From NCBI RefSeq assembly GCF_002775205.1, contig NC_036450.1:13039479-13103478 (forward strand): 64,000 bases of DNA. Reading direction: 5' to 3'. A program made the translations under genes and the position numbers. Within the stretch, counting starts at the first letter, position 1. The number at the start of each line of letters is the position of its first letter. The notes under the pieces are model-generated. The model worked only from the letters and a program-made list of their open reading frames with translations. It did no database searches and was not told where the DNA came from. The stretch comes from Xiphophorus maculatus. Taxonomy: Eukaryota > Chordata > Actinopteri > Cyprinodontiformes > Poeciliidae. Of this stretch, positions 32,974 to 45,379 are shown piece after piece.

Positions 32974-35900
32974 CTAGAGATCCAGAGGGTCCAGATTGCT
33001 CAGTTCGTCCGTCTGGGTTGGGTTCTGTTCATCACAAGGATCAAAATAAGTCTTCAGATTTTTAAATATCCTAGATTTATTTTGACAAAAGAGTGCCATG
33101 ATTTCAGTATTACAGGTTAAACTGACCTCTCTGCCACTGGACTCTGAACAACCAGCAGAGGATCCTGTAATATCAAACAAAATCATACAGTTCATTACAC
33201 GATTACAAAAGAGAACACTACATCAGGTAAGATGATTGCTCCCGAGGATGAAAAAGCTCTCACCGGAGTCACAGAGCATGGAGGGTCTCTCCCTCCATGC
33301 AGTAAGATCCAGGCGACGCAGAGTGTTGCACTGCACCAGACGGTTGCTATTTGAGACGACGCTGAAAGCATCACTGGGCACAGATGTGATGCCGGTGTTG
33401 TCACAGATGATTCTGGAGAGTGTAACAGCAGACAGAGCCTGCCTCTGCTGTGGCGTGAAAACGCCGGGGTTCTCGTGCCACAGTCTGAAATATTCCAGAA
33501 AGTGAGCAAATCATTCCATTTGACTCTATGATTTATTTTTGTACTCGTCATTAGTCCTACTCTGCTTTACTGACCTGTCACCCTGACGAATCCTCTGGAA
33601 CTGAGTTGCAATGAGGCAGGAAAACAGAGGACCCACGCGACCGCCAGGCACAAATGGCTCTGCAACACCTCCAAGCCACACGTCAATGTTGTCGGGGGTC
33701 CCGTAGAGCTCCAGCAGCTTCTGAGCCAGTGTGGGATTCCTCAAAACCTGAGCCAGCTCTGCCTGGTTACTAGGCTGGGACAGACCACAGAACCTGCGCC
33801 AGGCATTGTAGCCTGAAGTGATAGAAATCATGAGGATGAGACAGTTGAGGGATGGAGAGAACAAGTAATAATTGTCCAAATAAAACTACATGTTAATTTG
33901 AGATATTAGTGGCATGATCTGTGTTATTCCAAAATCAGTATATATGACTAAGAATGGAGTGGAAAGTCTCACAAATTTGCTGGTAATGTTCAAAGACTTA
34001 AATCTCCGAGGATTGAGTCAGAGATCATGTTCAGATTCCCAGTTGCAGGGTGGAATTAGTAAATCACGTACCAGGCAGGCCATGATCACGACTTCTCTGC
34101 ATGTTCAGAGAACCCAGGTCCAGAGCCAGTTGCATCACAAACTGGAACAACCTCTCCCTCAGAGCATTCACCATCATGTGATCCTGGGTGTTCAATTTAG
34201 CAGGACGACCTATCAAACCACGTAGCAAAGGGTCGATACCGCCTGGAGAGAGAGAGCAAAACAAATGAGGGCTTCATCCTACAGCACAATGACAAGATGG
34301 CTGCAGTTATTTTTGTGGGGCACACCTTCGAAAATGACTCTCCAGGGGGTGAAGAAAGCCTTGAACAGGGGGACACTGGGGAAACGAGGGTGCTCTCTGT
34401 TGTTTGGATCCAGTCGGAACAAAACTGGCTGGATTGCCAGGTGAGCGAAACGGTAAGCGGCTGTCGCAAACACATTGGAGATGCTGGGGTCAACATTGGA
34501 GTTGTAGCCAGGGTAACGTCCGAGCTGTCTGCGCATTGCATCAGGACCCACTATGTGAGGAAGATAATCCCTGAAGACAAACGTCTGATACACAAAAACC
34601 AGAATATGAGAAAACAACACAGTCTTTGAGTAAAATGAGACTCCTTGCTGACTGGGTTGTTTTACCTGGGTGTAAGCACCCATGATCTTGCGGGCCTCTT
34701 GGTAGAGAGTCTCACTGTCCCAGTGTGGATTCAGCCTCTTCAGCTGACGAGCCAAACGGTTGTGTTCACGCACAAACAGGGTGTGGAGAGATGTCAGGGC
34801 AATATTCTCAGCCACTCGGCCATCACCTGCAGAGAAATATAGCAACAGCTCAATTCCTGCTGAAATTTTTACTTTTGGAGGCACCTAAAAAATATGGCAA
34901 GAACTCCACCCAACCATTATCCAACACACTTATCCCTAGTTGGGTCCCTAGTGGTGATGAGTGTCTATCTCCAGCAGACAACAGACGAGAGGCAGGTACA
35001 CCCTGGACAGGTTGCAAGTCCAAAAAAGGACATCACAGAGAGAAATAGGACAAACAATCATGCACACACACATCCACACCTAAGGAGAATTTAGAGAGAG
35101 ATCAATTAACCTGATAGTCATGTTTTTGGACTGTGGGAGAAAGATGGAGTGTCCAGAGAGAACCTACTAATGCATAGTAAGGACATGCAGAAACAAGATC
35201 CCGGGAATCGTACCCGGGATCTTCTTTCTGCAAGGCAACAGTGCTACTAACTCTCCCACTCCCATGACATGAGCTGAAAATGACAATTTGTTGATCAGTC
35301 GTTTATTAATATTGAACATTGGCGATACTGGATCTTGAAATATCCAATAGCTGGGTTTGCTTTTTCAGTATTATCATTTCTAAGTATTATATTATGATTT
35401 TGCTGTTTAAGTATTATAATTTTTATTAAATCATTCAACTCAATTTCAACTGAGAATCTAACAAACCTGCAATAAAACAGGGCACCTCCCTGGCGTTGGT
35501 GTCGTTGGTGATTCTCCTGCGGGTGGCGCACATTTGCACCTGCAGGGGGTGGAAGGGCAGCAGCTCGCGTCCGTTGTCCCTGAATTCGGTGTTGACGCGC
35601 AGCAGGCCGGCATCACTGGTGAGGTCACGAAGGTTCAGGGCAAGCTTCTCGTCTGCGCCATATACTTGCCCCAGATCCAGAAAGGCCGTCAGTGAATTGA
35701 TCTGCTCCCTCTTGCTGGGTTCTCCACCAAAATTAAATGCAGAGTAACCCGTTCCACAGGCAGGAGCAGATCTAAAGGCTGGGATGCAGCTATCTGGGCG
35801 GGAAGGAAGCCGGGGATCTCCAGGAGGGATCTGATCGTTACAAAAGCAAGAGTTTTAAGTAAAACAACAGAAAGGTGAAGCAAAATTAAACTACTTGGTT

Positions 35901-37382
35901 TGAGCTTTGACACTAACCGGGATAGGGATGCATGGCTCACTTTGCTCGCAACTTTCGTCGCAGTTCAGTCCATTGCTAAAGGAGCGAATACTTGGTGAAA
36001 ATGGTGTGAAGGTGAGGTCATGGTCATTCCACTGGCCAAACAAGGTCACCATGTGAGTGTACTCTGTGTCATTGACAACGCCTGCATCTGTTGTGCTCAA
36101 GATGTTATTGGACACCAGCCGCACCTAAACGTGGAGTGAAAAAGATTTAATTTCAAACTTGAGACAAATATTTTGATAAATAAGTCTGGATTTTGGAGCT
36201 AAGTTGATACCAATGGCAGCAAGAAGTTGTTGAATCTGCGGGTTTTGTTCCATCCTTTTGGTTGGGAGATGCCGTCATCGTACTCAGAGGGCAACCAGCG
36301 GGTGAATGGGGTGTTGGAGGCACCAAGGCGAGGGTTTTTTCTGTAAAAGAAATGTGGAAGCCTGATTTTGAGAAATCAAACTTTTGAAATCCCACAGTAG
36401 TGAACACATCTTTTGTGGTTCATGGCCTAAGATGTTAGAGTGCATTTCACAAGTACTTCTCTAGAGGTAAGTTTCAACTTTTTGATCTAAAAAAGAAACT
36501 TCTAAAAATTATGATTTGTACCAATAAACCCTATATTTGTTTGTAAGAGCAAGTTCTTAAGATAGATGAACAATCGGTCCTACAAAACTGTTTTAAATAC
36601 AATAAAATCTTAATTGTAATCTAAGACTTACAAGTTGTTGCAGACGCTGGTGATTGTGCGATACTTGTTCATATTGGGTGTGTTGTGACATGGTGGATTC
36701 CTGATTTGAGCCTCACATCCAGTAATCCGGGCAAGTTCTTTCAAATCTTGTTCCGTGAGTAAATCTGAAAGGTGTAGTTCAGAGAGCTGTGTGTCCTTAT
36801 ATGTTTTTAGATGTAATCAGATTGTTAAAAGTACCAGAAAAGGAATTAAATCAGCTTTGACTGTGCCTGACCTGTTGCATTGAGGGAGCGCTTGTGCACA
36901 CGATGTACTTTCTCTTGGACCAAACGGAGAGTCTGTGCCATGTAGTCAGCAGAACGCACGGCTGAACGAGTGACTCCACGAGGCTGCTTCAGGAGACGAA
37001 GAGCGTCATGCGGCTGCACCACATCCTTGCGGACTCGTCTGAGGCTCCTGTAGGAGAGAGAATGGAAATATCTCTCAGTTTTAACAAGAAATCCAGAGCT
37101 CTGAAGTTCAGAAAACTGCTCATCACTCAAGATAGGAAAGCATTATGAACTGACTCTTCTCTTGAGTATTTGTATGCGTCGTCTACTATTTTCTTTGCTT
37201 CTTCAAAGCATTTCTGAAGAAAAGGACTGCCGAGTCTTTCCTCTGGAAAACAGGAAGAACAATTTAAACATAATGCATTTAAAAAGCAAACATGTAAATT
37301 ATGTCAGGAGAAATTTACCCATGGGTTTGGATTGACTGGGCACCAGGCAGAGGCCCAGCACAAGGAGGACAGAGAGAAGCAT
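32974..37382 (-). CDS. mpx: Myeloid heme peroxidase (MPO/EPO type), copy B
   Basis: Tandem duplicate of copy A with the same exon plan: 37319-37382, 37155-37242, 36872-37047, 36632-36764, 36211-36340, 35918-36124, 35467-35830, 34666-34826, 34326-34584, 34072-34242, 33575-33812, 33264-33484, 33127-33164, 32974-33024. Total 2301 bp (766 aa), all phases consistent. It has a signal peptide ([14 protein letters not shown]). The distal [11 protein letters not shown], the Arg/Glu pair in GRVAEN, the proximal His in [10 protein letters not shown] and [13 protein letters not shown] are intact, so an active enzyme is plausible. As in A, MPO Met243 is Asn. Exon 12 is 9 bp longer than in A. Exon 14 stops early ([12 protein letters not shown] then TAG), although homology to A continues to a splice donor after 32875 and contains a second in-frame stop. 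The protein therefore lacks most of the tail seen in A. Confidence 0.95.
34880..35275 (+). mobile_element. Dispersed fish repeat in copy B intron 7
   Basis: This matches a very common fish interspersed repeat, recognised from CACCCTGGACAGGTTGCAAG, AATTTAGAGAGAGATCAATT, TTTTTGGACTGTGGGAG and GAATCGTACCCGGGATCTTC. It is probably the 3' part of a non-LTR retrotransposon. It explains why this intron is 640 bp in copy B and 205 bp in copy A. Confidence 0.7.
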
Positions 37383-37473
37383 CTCTGAAGAAAAGCATCA
37401 AACCGACATCAACTGGTTAAAAATACAATGAATTCGAAACATTTTCCTCTATGGATTAAAAGAAAATGTTTAC

Positions 37474-37564
37474 CTTTGTCTGTGAAGGCTTCTGTGGTGT
37501 TCTAAGATGTTATTTGATATTTGGGGGTAGTGATGCTGTGTTCAGATATCTTTCCCTTCTTATA
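37474..37564 (-). promoter_or_regulatory. TATA box and 5' noncoding exon of peroxidase copy B
   Basis: Minus-strand TATAAG at 37559-37564 and a noncoding exon ending ACAGACAAAG before a GT donor after 37474, matching copy A. The coding exon starts at 37382. Confidence 0.65.
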
Positions 37565-37919
37565 TTCGGTAAATTGGCCCAACGCCTCGCCTCCTTCAGT
37601 GGATCAGCAGGTGTGGCTTCTGTCACTTTCTTGTTCTTTGTCAAAGTACTGTAGGAAACACTCCTTTTGCCTAACCAGCTACAGCTTCTGGTGAACTTAT
37701 AAGACTAATGATCTCATTTAGGACCTATTGGTGCACCGATTGCAGTTTTCTGGTAGATTGCAATTACCAGTCTTTAAAAAGCCTGACCTGCCGATTCCGA
37801 TTTTGGCTGATACCAATACTTTTTGTCTGAAATGTTGTTGAGTGAGGTGACTATTGTTAACTGCAAATGTGCAGACATGATCTGGTCAGTGGGCCTGTCA
37901 GTCATATCTCTCTCTAGAC

Positions 37920-38144
37920 CAGGGGTCTCAAACTCCAGTCCTCGAGGACCGCTGTGCTGCAGTTTTTAGATGTGCCACAGGTACAAAACACTGGAATGAA
38001 ATGGCTTAATTACCTCCTGCTTGTGTAGATCAGTTCTCCCAGCCTTGCTAATGTCCTAATTATTCTATTCAGGTGTGGTGCAGCAGAGGCACATCTAAAA
38101 GTTGCAGGACTGCGGCCCTCGAGGACTGGAGTTTGAGACCCCTG
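37920..38144. mobile_element. hAT-like MITE
   Basis: The left end CAGGGGTCTCAAACTCCAGT and the right end CTGGAGTTTGAGACCCCTG are near-perfect inverted repeats, extending into CCTCGAGGAC on both sides. CAGGGGT-type ends are typical of hAT elements. A clear 8-bp target duplication was not found. A decayed relative lies at 24711-24912. Confidence 0.8.
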
Positions 38145-41100
38145 CAGACCTTTGTGGAGGTAGATAAGATCGTCCAATCTCAAAAAATTAAGGAAATTGG
38201 CGCCAATAGATTAGTTGGCTGCACCCCTATTAGAAACCTATAAACAACTGTATGACAATTTGGATGGGTTGGTCAGATATCTAAAAACCACAAACATATT
38301 AACACTGACATCTGTGGATAAAACTTTTAATAAAAAGCCACTTTTACTAAGGTCATTCGTAACAGCCATTCATGATAAAATGCAATACAAAAAAAATCCA
38401 GAATGTTTTCACTTTCAAACAATGAGGTATTGACTGAAAATGTGAGTCACAGAGATGAGTTAATAGAATAAATGGCATTTGTGCAAGTGGAGTGATGAGG
38501 AAGAGTGAAAATACATATAAAATCAAATGTAATGTTTTCTTAAAAAGCACTTTAAGGGTGTGTGTGTGTGTTTTAGATGGGGATGCACATACAAAGGATT
38601 TCTTCTTTCTGTTGCCATGGCACACTGTAATAAAGTTTAACACAAAACAAGCCAAAGTCCTTCAGCCTTGACTGCTGCCAAGTAAGTGAATAATACATAA
38701 ATGAAATATAGAGGTCAATCATTAAATATTTGATGTAATCAGAAGGTAAATAATACAACTAAAGAGTTCTCGAATCTTTTTAAGCTCACTCATTTGCCTG
38801 CATATTTAGAATTTTGGCATCATAAATTTGAGAAATACAAATATGTGGACATTTTTTTGTAGAAAGAAGAAGCAATAATGTGACAATAACTCAAGGCAGC
38901 AATAGCTCAGAGAGCATATAAAGTTTTTTGGTAGTTTTTATTTTGTCAAAGAGGGAAAAAAAGACAGCATAGAAGCTTAATTATGTATTTGTCTAGAGAG
39001 ACAAAGAGATAACACAAAGTAGACGACGGCCAAAGCTCCATCAATAGCACAGAAAAATGAGACAGTCACAGAAATGTTGCGCAACATACAGTCTGTGGTG
39101 AAAAGTAGCAGCATACAAAATTCAGAAATGTAAAATTTTAAAATATAGACTGAGAAAAGTCTAGAGCTCACTATAATTTCATTTTGGCCAACGTGACCCA
39201 AATTTGACAAACTCTAATGGAAAATCTACTATGTTGAATTTTTCTGCATTTTAACGATTTATATTTAAGGTTTAATCTATTATAGTATAGCAACAGAGAC
39301 ATTATAGTTCTCATTAGGCTTTGTGTAACTCTGATTTTTGCACATTTTCTTTGAGTTTTTGTTAAAAAAGGGTAAACTTTACCAGATACTATGATGGAAG
39401 TTAGTACTGTGGAATTAATGGACCAAACCTCACTGCCCTTTACTGTATAGAACAATAAAACTGGAACATTTCCTGCATGTTTTACAACGACATACAATAA
39501 AAATCTCCTCAGCTGTTGCTGATAAACTCAGTAAAGGTGTAACGGCATTCTTTTATCTAAATCTATCATACATATCAGCAGCTAACAACTGGCCCATGTT
39601 CTCTTCTTGGCAGAAAAGGTCACATATTAGAGACATTTCCACTTTTTTTCTTTCTTTTGTTTTTGCAACATTCAGTGAAGAGTTGCACTTGTGTCTTAAC
39701 CTCTTTTGGAAGGAAGTTAGAAAGAAAAGGAGAAACAAATCTGAGAAGCTATTAGTTAACTCTTGCCACACTAAAGTGTGGCAGGAAATCACGTTACACC
39801 ACTTGATGTGTAAGAGAGAAGGTAGTTTTTCAGGCCAGGGTGAACCCCAGTCATCAACGTTGTCCTTTGAGAGTTAGACAACAATACTGCACACTGTAGC
39901 ACAGAAACAAATGAAAAATATTTCAAAGATTACTTGAACAATGTCGGATACCTTGATCACTGATTTGTGCATTCCTTGTAAGCAGGAAGAAAAGCTGGTT
40001 TGGGACAAAGCATGAGTCATTTATGCTGACAATCACTTACTAGACTAGGAGGTGTATTGCAGCCCTGACCTTTTCTGTTAAAAGTAATGAGGAAGCTTTG
40101 TCCTCAGCAGCAGACACAGTAAGTCATCTTGGACACTAAAATGAATTCCTGACATGCAGGAATTTTTATCGTGATGCTCTACTAATTAGAATTACATCAG
40201 TGCAAATGTTTAAGCCACTTTACTTGTGAATGCATATGAAGAAAGCAGAAAACAAATATGGGCTTGCATCTTGTGTAAAGGTAGCTGTTGCCTTCAAAGG
40301 TTTAACTCATATTTGGCAATGAATCATCTTTGAAAGGCATCTTAAGCAACAAACCTTTATGGAAAAAAAACAAACTAGAATTCACTCACAGCTGCAAAAA
40401 AAAAATGATTGGAGTTAAAAAAAACTTGGGCCAACGTTGTCATGGAAAGAGTCAAAAATCAAGTTTCACCAATGAAACTATTTGTGTTTAAACAATTTTT
40501 CTGAATTGCAAATGAAGCATTTTATGCCTATTAATGATCAGAAACTGAAGTAACAAAGGTCAGTGGGAAATAAATTGATTTTAACAAGTCATTGGTGCAG
40601 AATGATGTTTCAATTATTTAAAAAAAATGCTACTAAAACCAAATTTCATTTTCCTATGATAATTGGGAAGTTTTAATATAGAAACTTTAAATTAATAATA
40701 TATTGCTTTCCGTTTTTCTGTATAGATTCATTTTTAGTTAGCAGCATTCCAGATATGAGGAAAAACAAAAAAAAACATGGAAGTCAGATAGATGTTTGTT
40801 CATAAGCCATGAAATGGCAACATTAATAACTACTCTGCTTATAGAAACGTAAAGACAGAGAAATAATGAGGAACATTTGAACCAGCTAGCGCTGTGACAA
40901 ACATAGCTGGACAACACAGCTGGACAACACCCATATTTGGTGGGTAGGAGTGGTAAGGGAAATAAAACCACAGAAAACACTACAGAGTAAAACTGCATTA
41001 CTCATATATCTGAAGGCTTCTTAAAATCAGAAGAAACAATAAGTATTAAAGTGCTGCACCACACCAAGTCCTGACAATGTCCAACCCAAGCAAAATACAA

Positions 41101-41536
41101 ATAGTTTTTCATTGAAACAATGGCTAACATAAGTGTGTTGGTAGTTTTGTTCACCATATAGAAGGAGAGTAAAAGTGAAGAGTACATTTTGTTCTAGTAA
41201 TATAGTTTACTACACATGATGTGTTTTAAAGGCTCGCGTTTGTAGCTCTTTGAAAGTTTTATTTTTTCAACTTTGGCTCCTTTTAAAAGTCATTTTCAGT
41301 TCAGTAACAGGCTGTTTCCACGGGAAGTTGCTCTTGTATGTTAGGGACACTTTAATCCAACCAACAAATCTTTCAGACTCAAAAACTCAAAGAAAAAAAA
41401 AAATCAGTGTTGTGTCTAAAAGTAACTTTTTACAAATTGGATTTTCAGGAAATGTGTCATGAAGATGCATCTTGTTCTTGTGTAGCTGAAACTTTGAAAG
41501 GCACTGAAGGTAACTCACCGACAGAACTGATAGAAA

Positions 41537-41601
41537 CTTATAGAATAACCAGTAAGTTATTCTATAACCTTGTAGGATAACCAGCAGGGTTATTCTATAA
41601 G
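41537..41601. repeat. Perfect 14-bp inverted repeat with internal copy
   Basis: CTTATAGAATAACC (41537-41550) and GGTTATTCTATAAG (41588-41601) are exact reverse complements. A further GTTATTCTATAACC lies between them, so alternative pairings are possible. Confidence 0.85.
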
Positions 41602-43301
41602 TGCAGCTAATTCACAGGATAAATGATTAGCCTCTCAGATCCTGTCCCAGTTCTTGCAGTTTTTTTCTTGTTTCTTAAATACGTGACTTTTAAACAGCGT
41701 CATAAATAGTTTTTATGGTTCTCTGTCCATATTCTTTAAGAATACTCTGTCCAACGTGCTTCAAGTCCAAAGTTGAACTGAAAATTAATCAAAAGGATGT
41801 TGATCTTCTAAGAAAATACCTAAAAACAAGCCTAAAAAGCTGATGATCTAGACCAGCCAACAGATTCCAAGGCATTCTAACTCGTTCAAATGAAATATAA
41901 AGCACAGTACTCTATGTACATTAAATTTTAAAATGGGCAAGGCCAATGCAAACAGAGTTGGAAATTTTGTAGGAACAAACACAAAGGACAAAAGAAAGTG
42001 TTGCAATCCCTTCTACTGTCTCTGTTGTGACTCCAAGTGAGCTAATAACAAAAAGGTTTTGCTACTGCCAGTCAACATCTGAACATGGATTTCTAGTTCC
42101 TTCGCTGTCTATTTACTCTGTGCTCAAAGTTACAATCTTTATGCTATAAAGTGATCAGGTAAATAATGCATAATTGCAAATGCAAGAATGAAGCTGTTTG
42201 AATGTTTTTATTCTTTTACAGCAGCATGTATGTACAGTTTAAATGACCTACTGACCTAGATGCTGCAGCTCTGTTTTACAGGAATTCCCATATGGTCCAT
42301 CATTAACTACAAGTCGCAAAGATAAGTCATTTTTATTTCAGTACAGAGCCAGCAACCAGGATGGAAGAGACAAGTCTCACCAATATTTAACAGCAACAAT
42401 AAACAATGAGGAGTAAATTGTCATACTTTAAAAACTGTTGAGGCTTTGAGAAAATGTGACTTTTAAAGGAGACAGGCAGACTCCTGTCTCTTTGCTTTAT
42501 TGATAGTTATTGTTATCCTGACACCAATAACTATGAAGATTTTCCTTTGAATTATTGTATCTGGTTTATGATGCTTCTTTGAAACACCTCAGAGAAAAAT
42601 ATGATAATCAAGGCGTTGATTGAGGAAATGTTTTATCCAGTTCAGGTCTGTTGACCAACATCACTGACTGTAAACTTACTCCTCATAATTCCTTCTGCGA
42701 TGTCAAAGGTCATGCCCTGAATCAGACAGCAAAGGCAACAGACAAGAATAATCAAAGGAAAGAAAATACAAAATTATCTTAACAGCAGGTTCATATGACA
42801 ATTATTTTAAATTTAAAATAAATGTCTTTTGTCTATATCATATTATATTATGTGCTGCAAAGTGGTGCAGTTGGAAGCTTTGTTTGTTGCATTGCAACAA
42901 ACAGGTGCACCAGTTTCTTCCTACAGTCCAAAAAAGCAATGAAGTCAACTAAATTGCTTTCTCTAAATTGTTTTTAGGTGTATGTGCATGGTTGTTTTCC
43001 CTGCAGCATCCTGCCTCTTTCCCATCGATCACTGAAGATAGGCACCAGCCACTCTGCAAGGATAAGTGCTACAATGAATATATGTTTATTAAGTCATTTT
43101 TTACAGAAGATATTATAGCCTCAGAGCTGTGCTAAATGCTCAAGCTGGTAATTATACATCTGATGAGAACAATGATACCTTTGAGCAAATGTGGAACTTA
43201 GTAACACAACTCTTACAGCAATGCATTGCCTCATGTTGAGTAATCAGATGTTCCTGCTCTAAGATGGAAGCATAAATGTGAGAATCTGTCTCACATTTAG
43301 T

Positions 43302-43335
43302 CTTATTTGTTCAGACTAAGGTCTGAACAAATAAG
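43302..43335. repeat. Perfect 15-bp hairpin
   Basis: CTTATTTGTTCAGAC (43302-43316) pairs exactly with GTCTGAACAAATAAG (43321-43335) across a 4-nt loop. Confidence 0.9.
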
Positions 43336-44109
43336 TAGACATAAATTTTAATGTCAAAATCTGTAAATAAATACAGAAATATTGATGAAAAATTTAGTCT
43401 CACTCGTTTTTACAGAGTTTATTTTTTTATTTATTGCCTTTCTATGCACAAGTTTACGATTTAAAGATGCTTGAGATGGGCTGAGTCAAGCACAAGGAGA
43501 ACTGCAAGTGGCTGTAGAATACAAAAATAAAAAGTTATTTGGCTTTCTCAATAACACAACTGATGCTGTGCATAAGGCATGTGCTGCAACTGCAGAAGAG
43601 TCCTGCAGGCAGTGCTGCAGTCATCATATTTGGCAAAGATGAAAGATTTTATAAAAAAGAACAAAATGGTTTGGTTTACAGAATGAGGAAATACAGCAGC
43701 ACATACAGGAGGCTTCTGGCCAAAGCAAACAGACAAACTACACGGAAAGGAATGGAGAATTTGACTGTGAACCGAGTCGCTCGTAATCTATTTGAACTTT
43801 AAGATAGTTACTAAATTACCAGAGGTTGAAACAATGACACTATTTAAAAAATATTAAGACACAAAAAGCAACAAAAGCAAGTAAAGAAAAAAAGATAATG
43901 GTGAAAAATTACCCAGGTTAGGAATATGAAGTGCCTGGTATCACTCTAAACACATAAATGTTGATGTGGAACAATTATGAAATGGAGGAAAAAGACTAGA
44001 TATTTCCTAATTTTTCCAAATAAAACCTGAATTTATGACTTGCATGTTAAGTTAGGGCTCCTTTACACTCTTCACTCTAAAAAAAAATCCAGCAAAATCA
44101 ATTGAAGAA

Positions 44110-44147
44110 GTACGGAGCCTCCCCATGTCCTCTAGGGGGCTCCGTAC
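44110..44147. repeat. GC-rich hairpin
   Basis: GTACGGAGCC (44110-44119) and GGCTCCGTAC (44138-44147) are exact complements. Pairing can extend by three G:C pairs past one bulged T. It stands out as a GC-rich spot in AT-rich surroundings; a GCCCCCTGGCGGC stretch follows at about 44185. Confidence 0.8.
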
Positions 44148-44269
44148 CATCCCCCATCAGACACACAGAACTCAATAAAATACGCCCCCTGGCGGCGATA
44201 AACATAGGAAAGGATAAATGGCTCCTACATTGTGTATAATTAATCGCACTCTAAATATTTACTGAAGCA

Positions 44270-44830
44270 TAATGTCCTGTGAAGCTTTCAGAGGTTTGTT
44301 AGAGAACAAAACAGCATCATGAAGACCAATGAACACTGACATGTCAGGGAAGCTATGAAGTTCATCTGAAAATGCAAAAGTAACTCTAGAGGAGCTTCAG
44401 AGTTCTGGTGGGAGAGTTTGTAGAGGATAACTAATACCTGGGCTTTCTGCAAATTTAGATTTCATAGGAGAATCACTAGAGTGAAACCATATAAGGTCAC
44501 AGCAAATATGTGGAAGAAGGTGGTCAGATCAGCAAAAATCAAATTGAAACTGTCTGTCCTACATGCAAAACTTACAATCCACATCACCAGTTGTCAGATT
44601 AAAACATGGTAGTGGCAGTATCATGTTGTGCAGAAACAAGCAGAAACCAGGCCTTTCTGCTTTTGGTTATCTATAAAAATTACTTCAAATAATTTTCACC
44701 AGTTTTTACTTCACAATTATGCACCACTTTTTATTTATGGCAAAATCTCAACAAAATATATCAGCGTTTGTGATTACAGTGTAACAAGATGTGAAAAAGG
44801 TGAAACAAGTCTGACTACTTTGTATTTACC
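44270..44830 (+). mobile_element. Internally deleted Tc1-like copy
   Basis: It runs in Tc1 order: the gene start region (CAGCATCATGAAGACCAATG at about 44312), GCAAATATGTGGAAGAAGGT at about 44503, the decayed catalytic-region motif AAACATGGTAGTGGCAGTAT at about 44602, then the 3' end (TTCACAATTATGCACCACTT at about 44710, and GTGAAAAAGGTGAA). Much of the transposase gene is missing and no long frame remains. Confidence 0.7.
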
Positions 44831-45379
44831 TCTGTGGAGAAATCACAGCAGATTCAAAGACTGGCTTTTTTCAAAAAACATATATATTTTTAACCTTTGC
44901 AAATATAAAGATCAAAAAAATATTGTAGGAAACAATTAGAAAGATAAAAAAAAAAAAAAAAACAAGATTAGAACTCAATTATTGTGTTGTTACAAAGGGA
45001 TGACCAGTAAGTCGTTTGGTCCTGAAGAGATTTGATCTTTTTAAGATCTATATTTTAATTGACATAATCAAAAAAAAAATCACTATTGGGTTCTGCACAG
45101 ACAGTTTCTTATAGTTCAAAATCAATGCATATTTTACTGAAAATTACAGGAAATCAGCCATAGAAGCAAACATTCATTTAAAAAGAGAAGAGGAAACAGA
45201 AGGTGAGAGATAAAGACGTTATAAATAACTGCAGCACTGCTACAGTGATAGATACATTTCTTTAGAAACATATTTTTACCCGGCTGGTGTGAGGAACTGA
45301 AACCCCCATGCAGTTGTACTGAATAAACATTTTCTTTTGTCTGGTAGGTGGGGGTCAAATCTGTCAGGTGGACGTCAGA

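Larger units (their letters stand above)
38145..45379. other. Gene-poor interval with repeat debris
   Basis: No complete gene was found on either strand in about 7 kb. It contains inverted repeats at 41537, 43302 and 44110 and a Tc1-like relic at 44270. Two minus-strand exon-like fragments near 42250-42300 and 42680-42720 are discussed as a finding. Confidence 0.4.

Noticed and set aside
43539-43802. 87-codon plus-strand open frame
   Set aside because: No recognised family, no splice or promoter context; length is unremarkable for AT-rich DNA.
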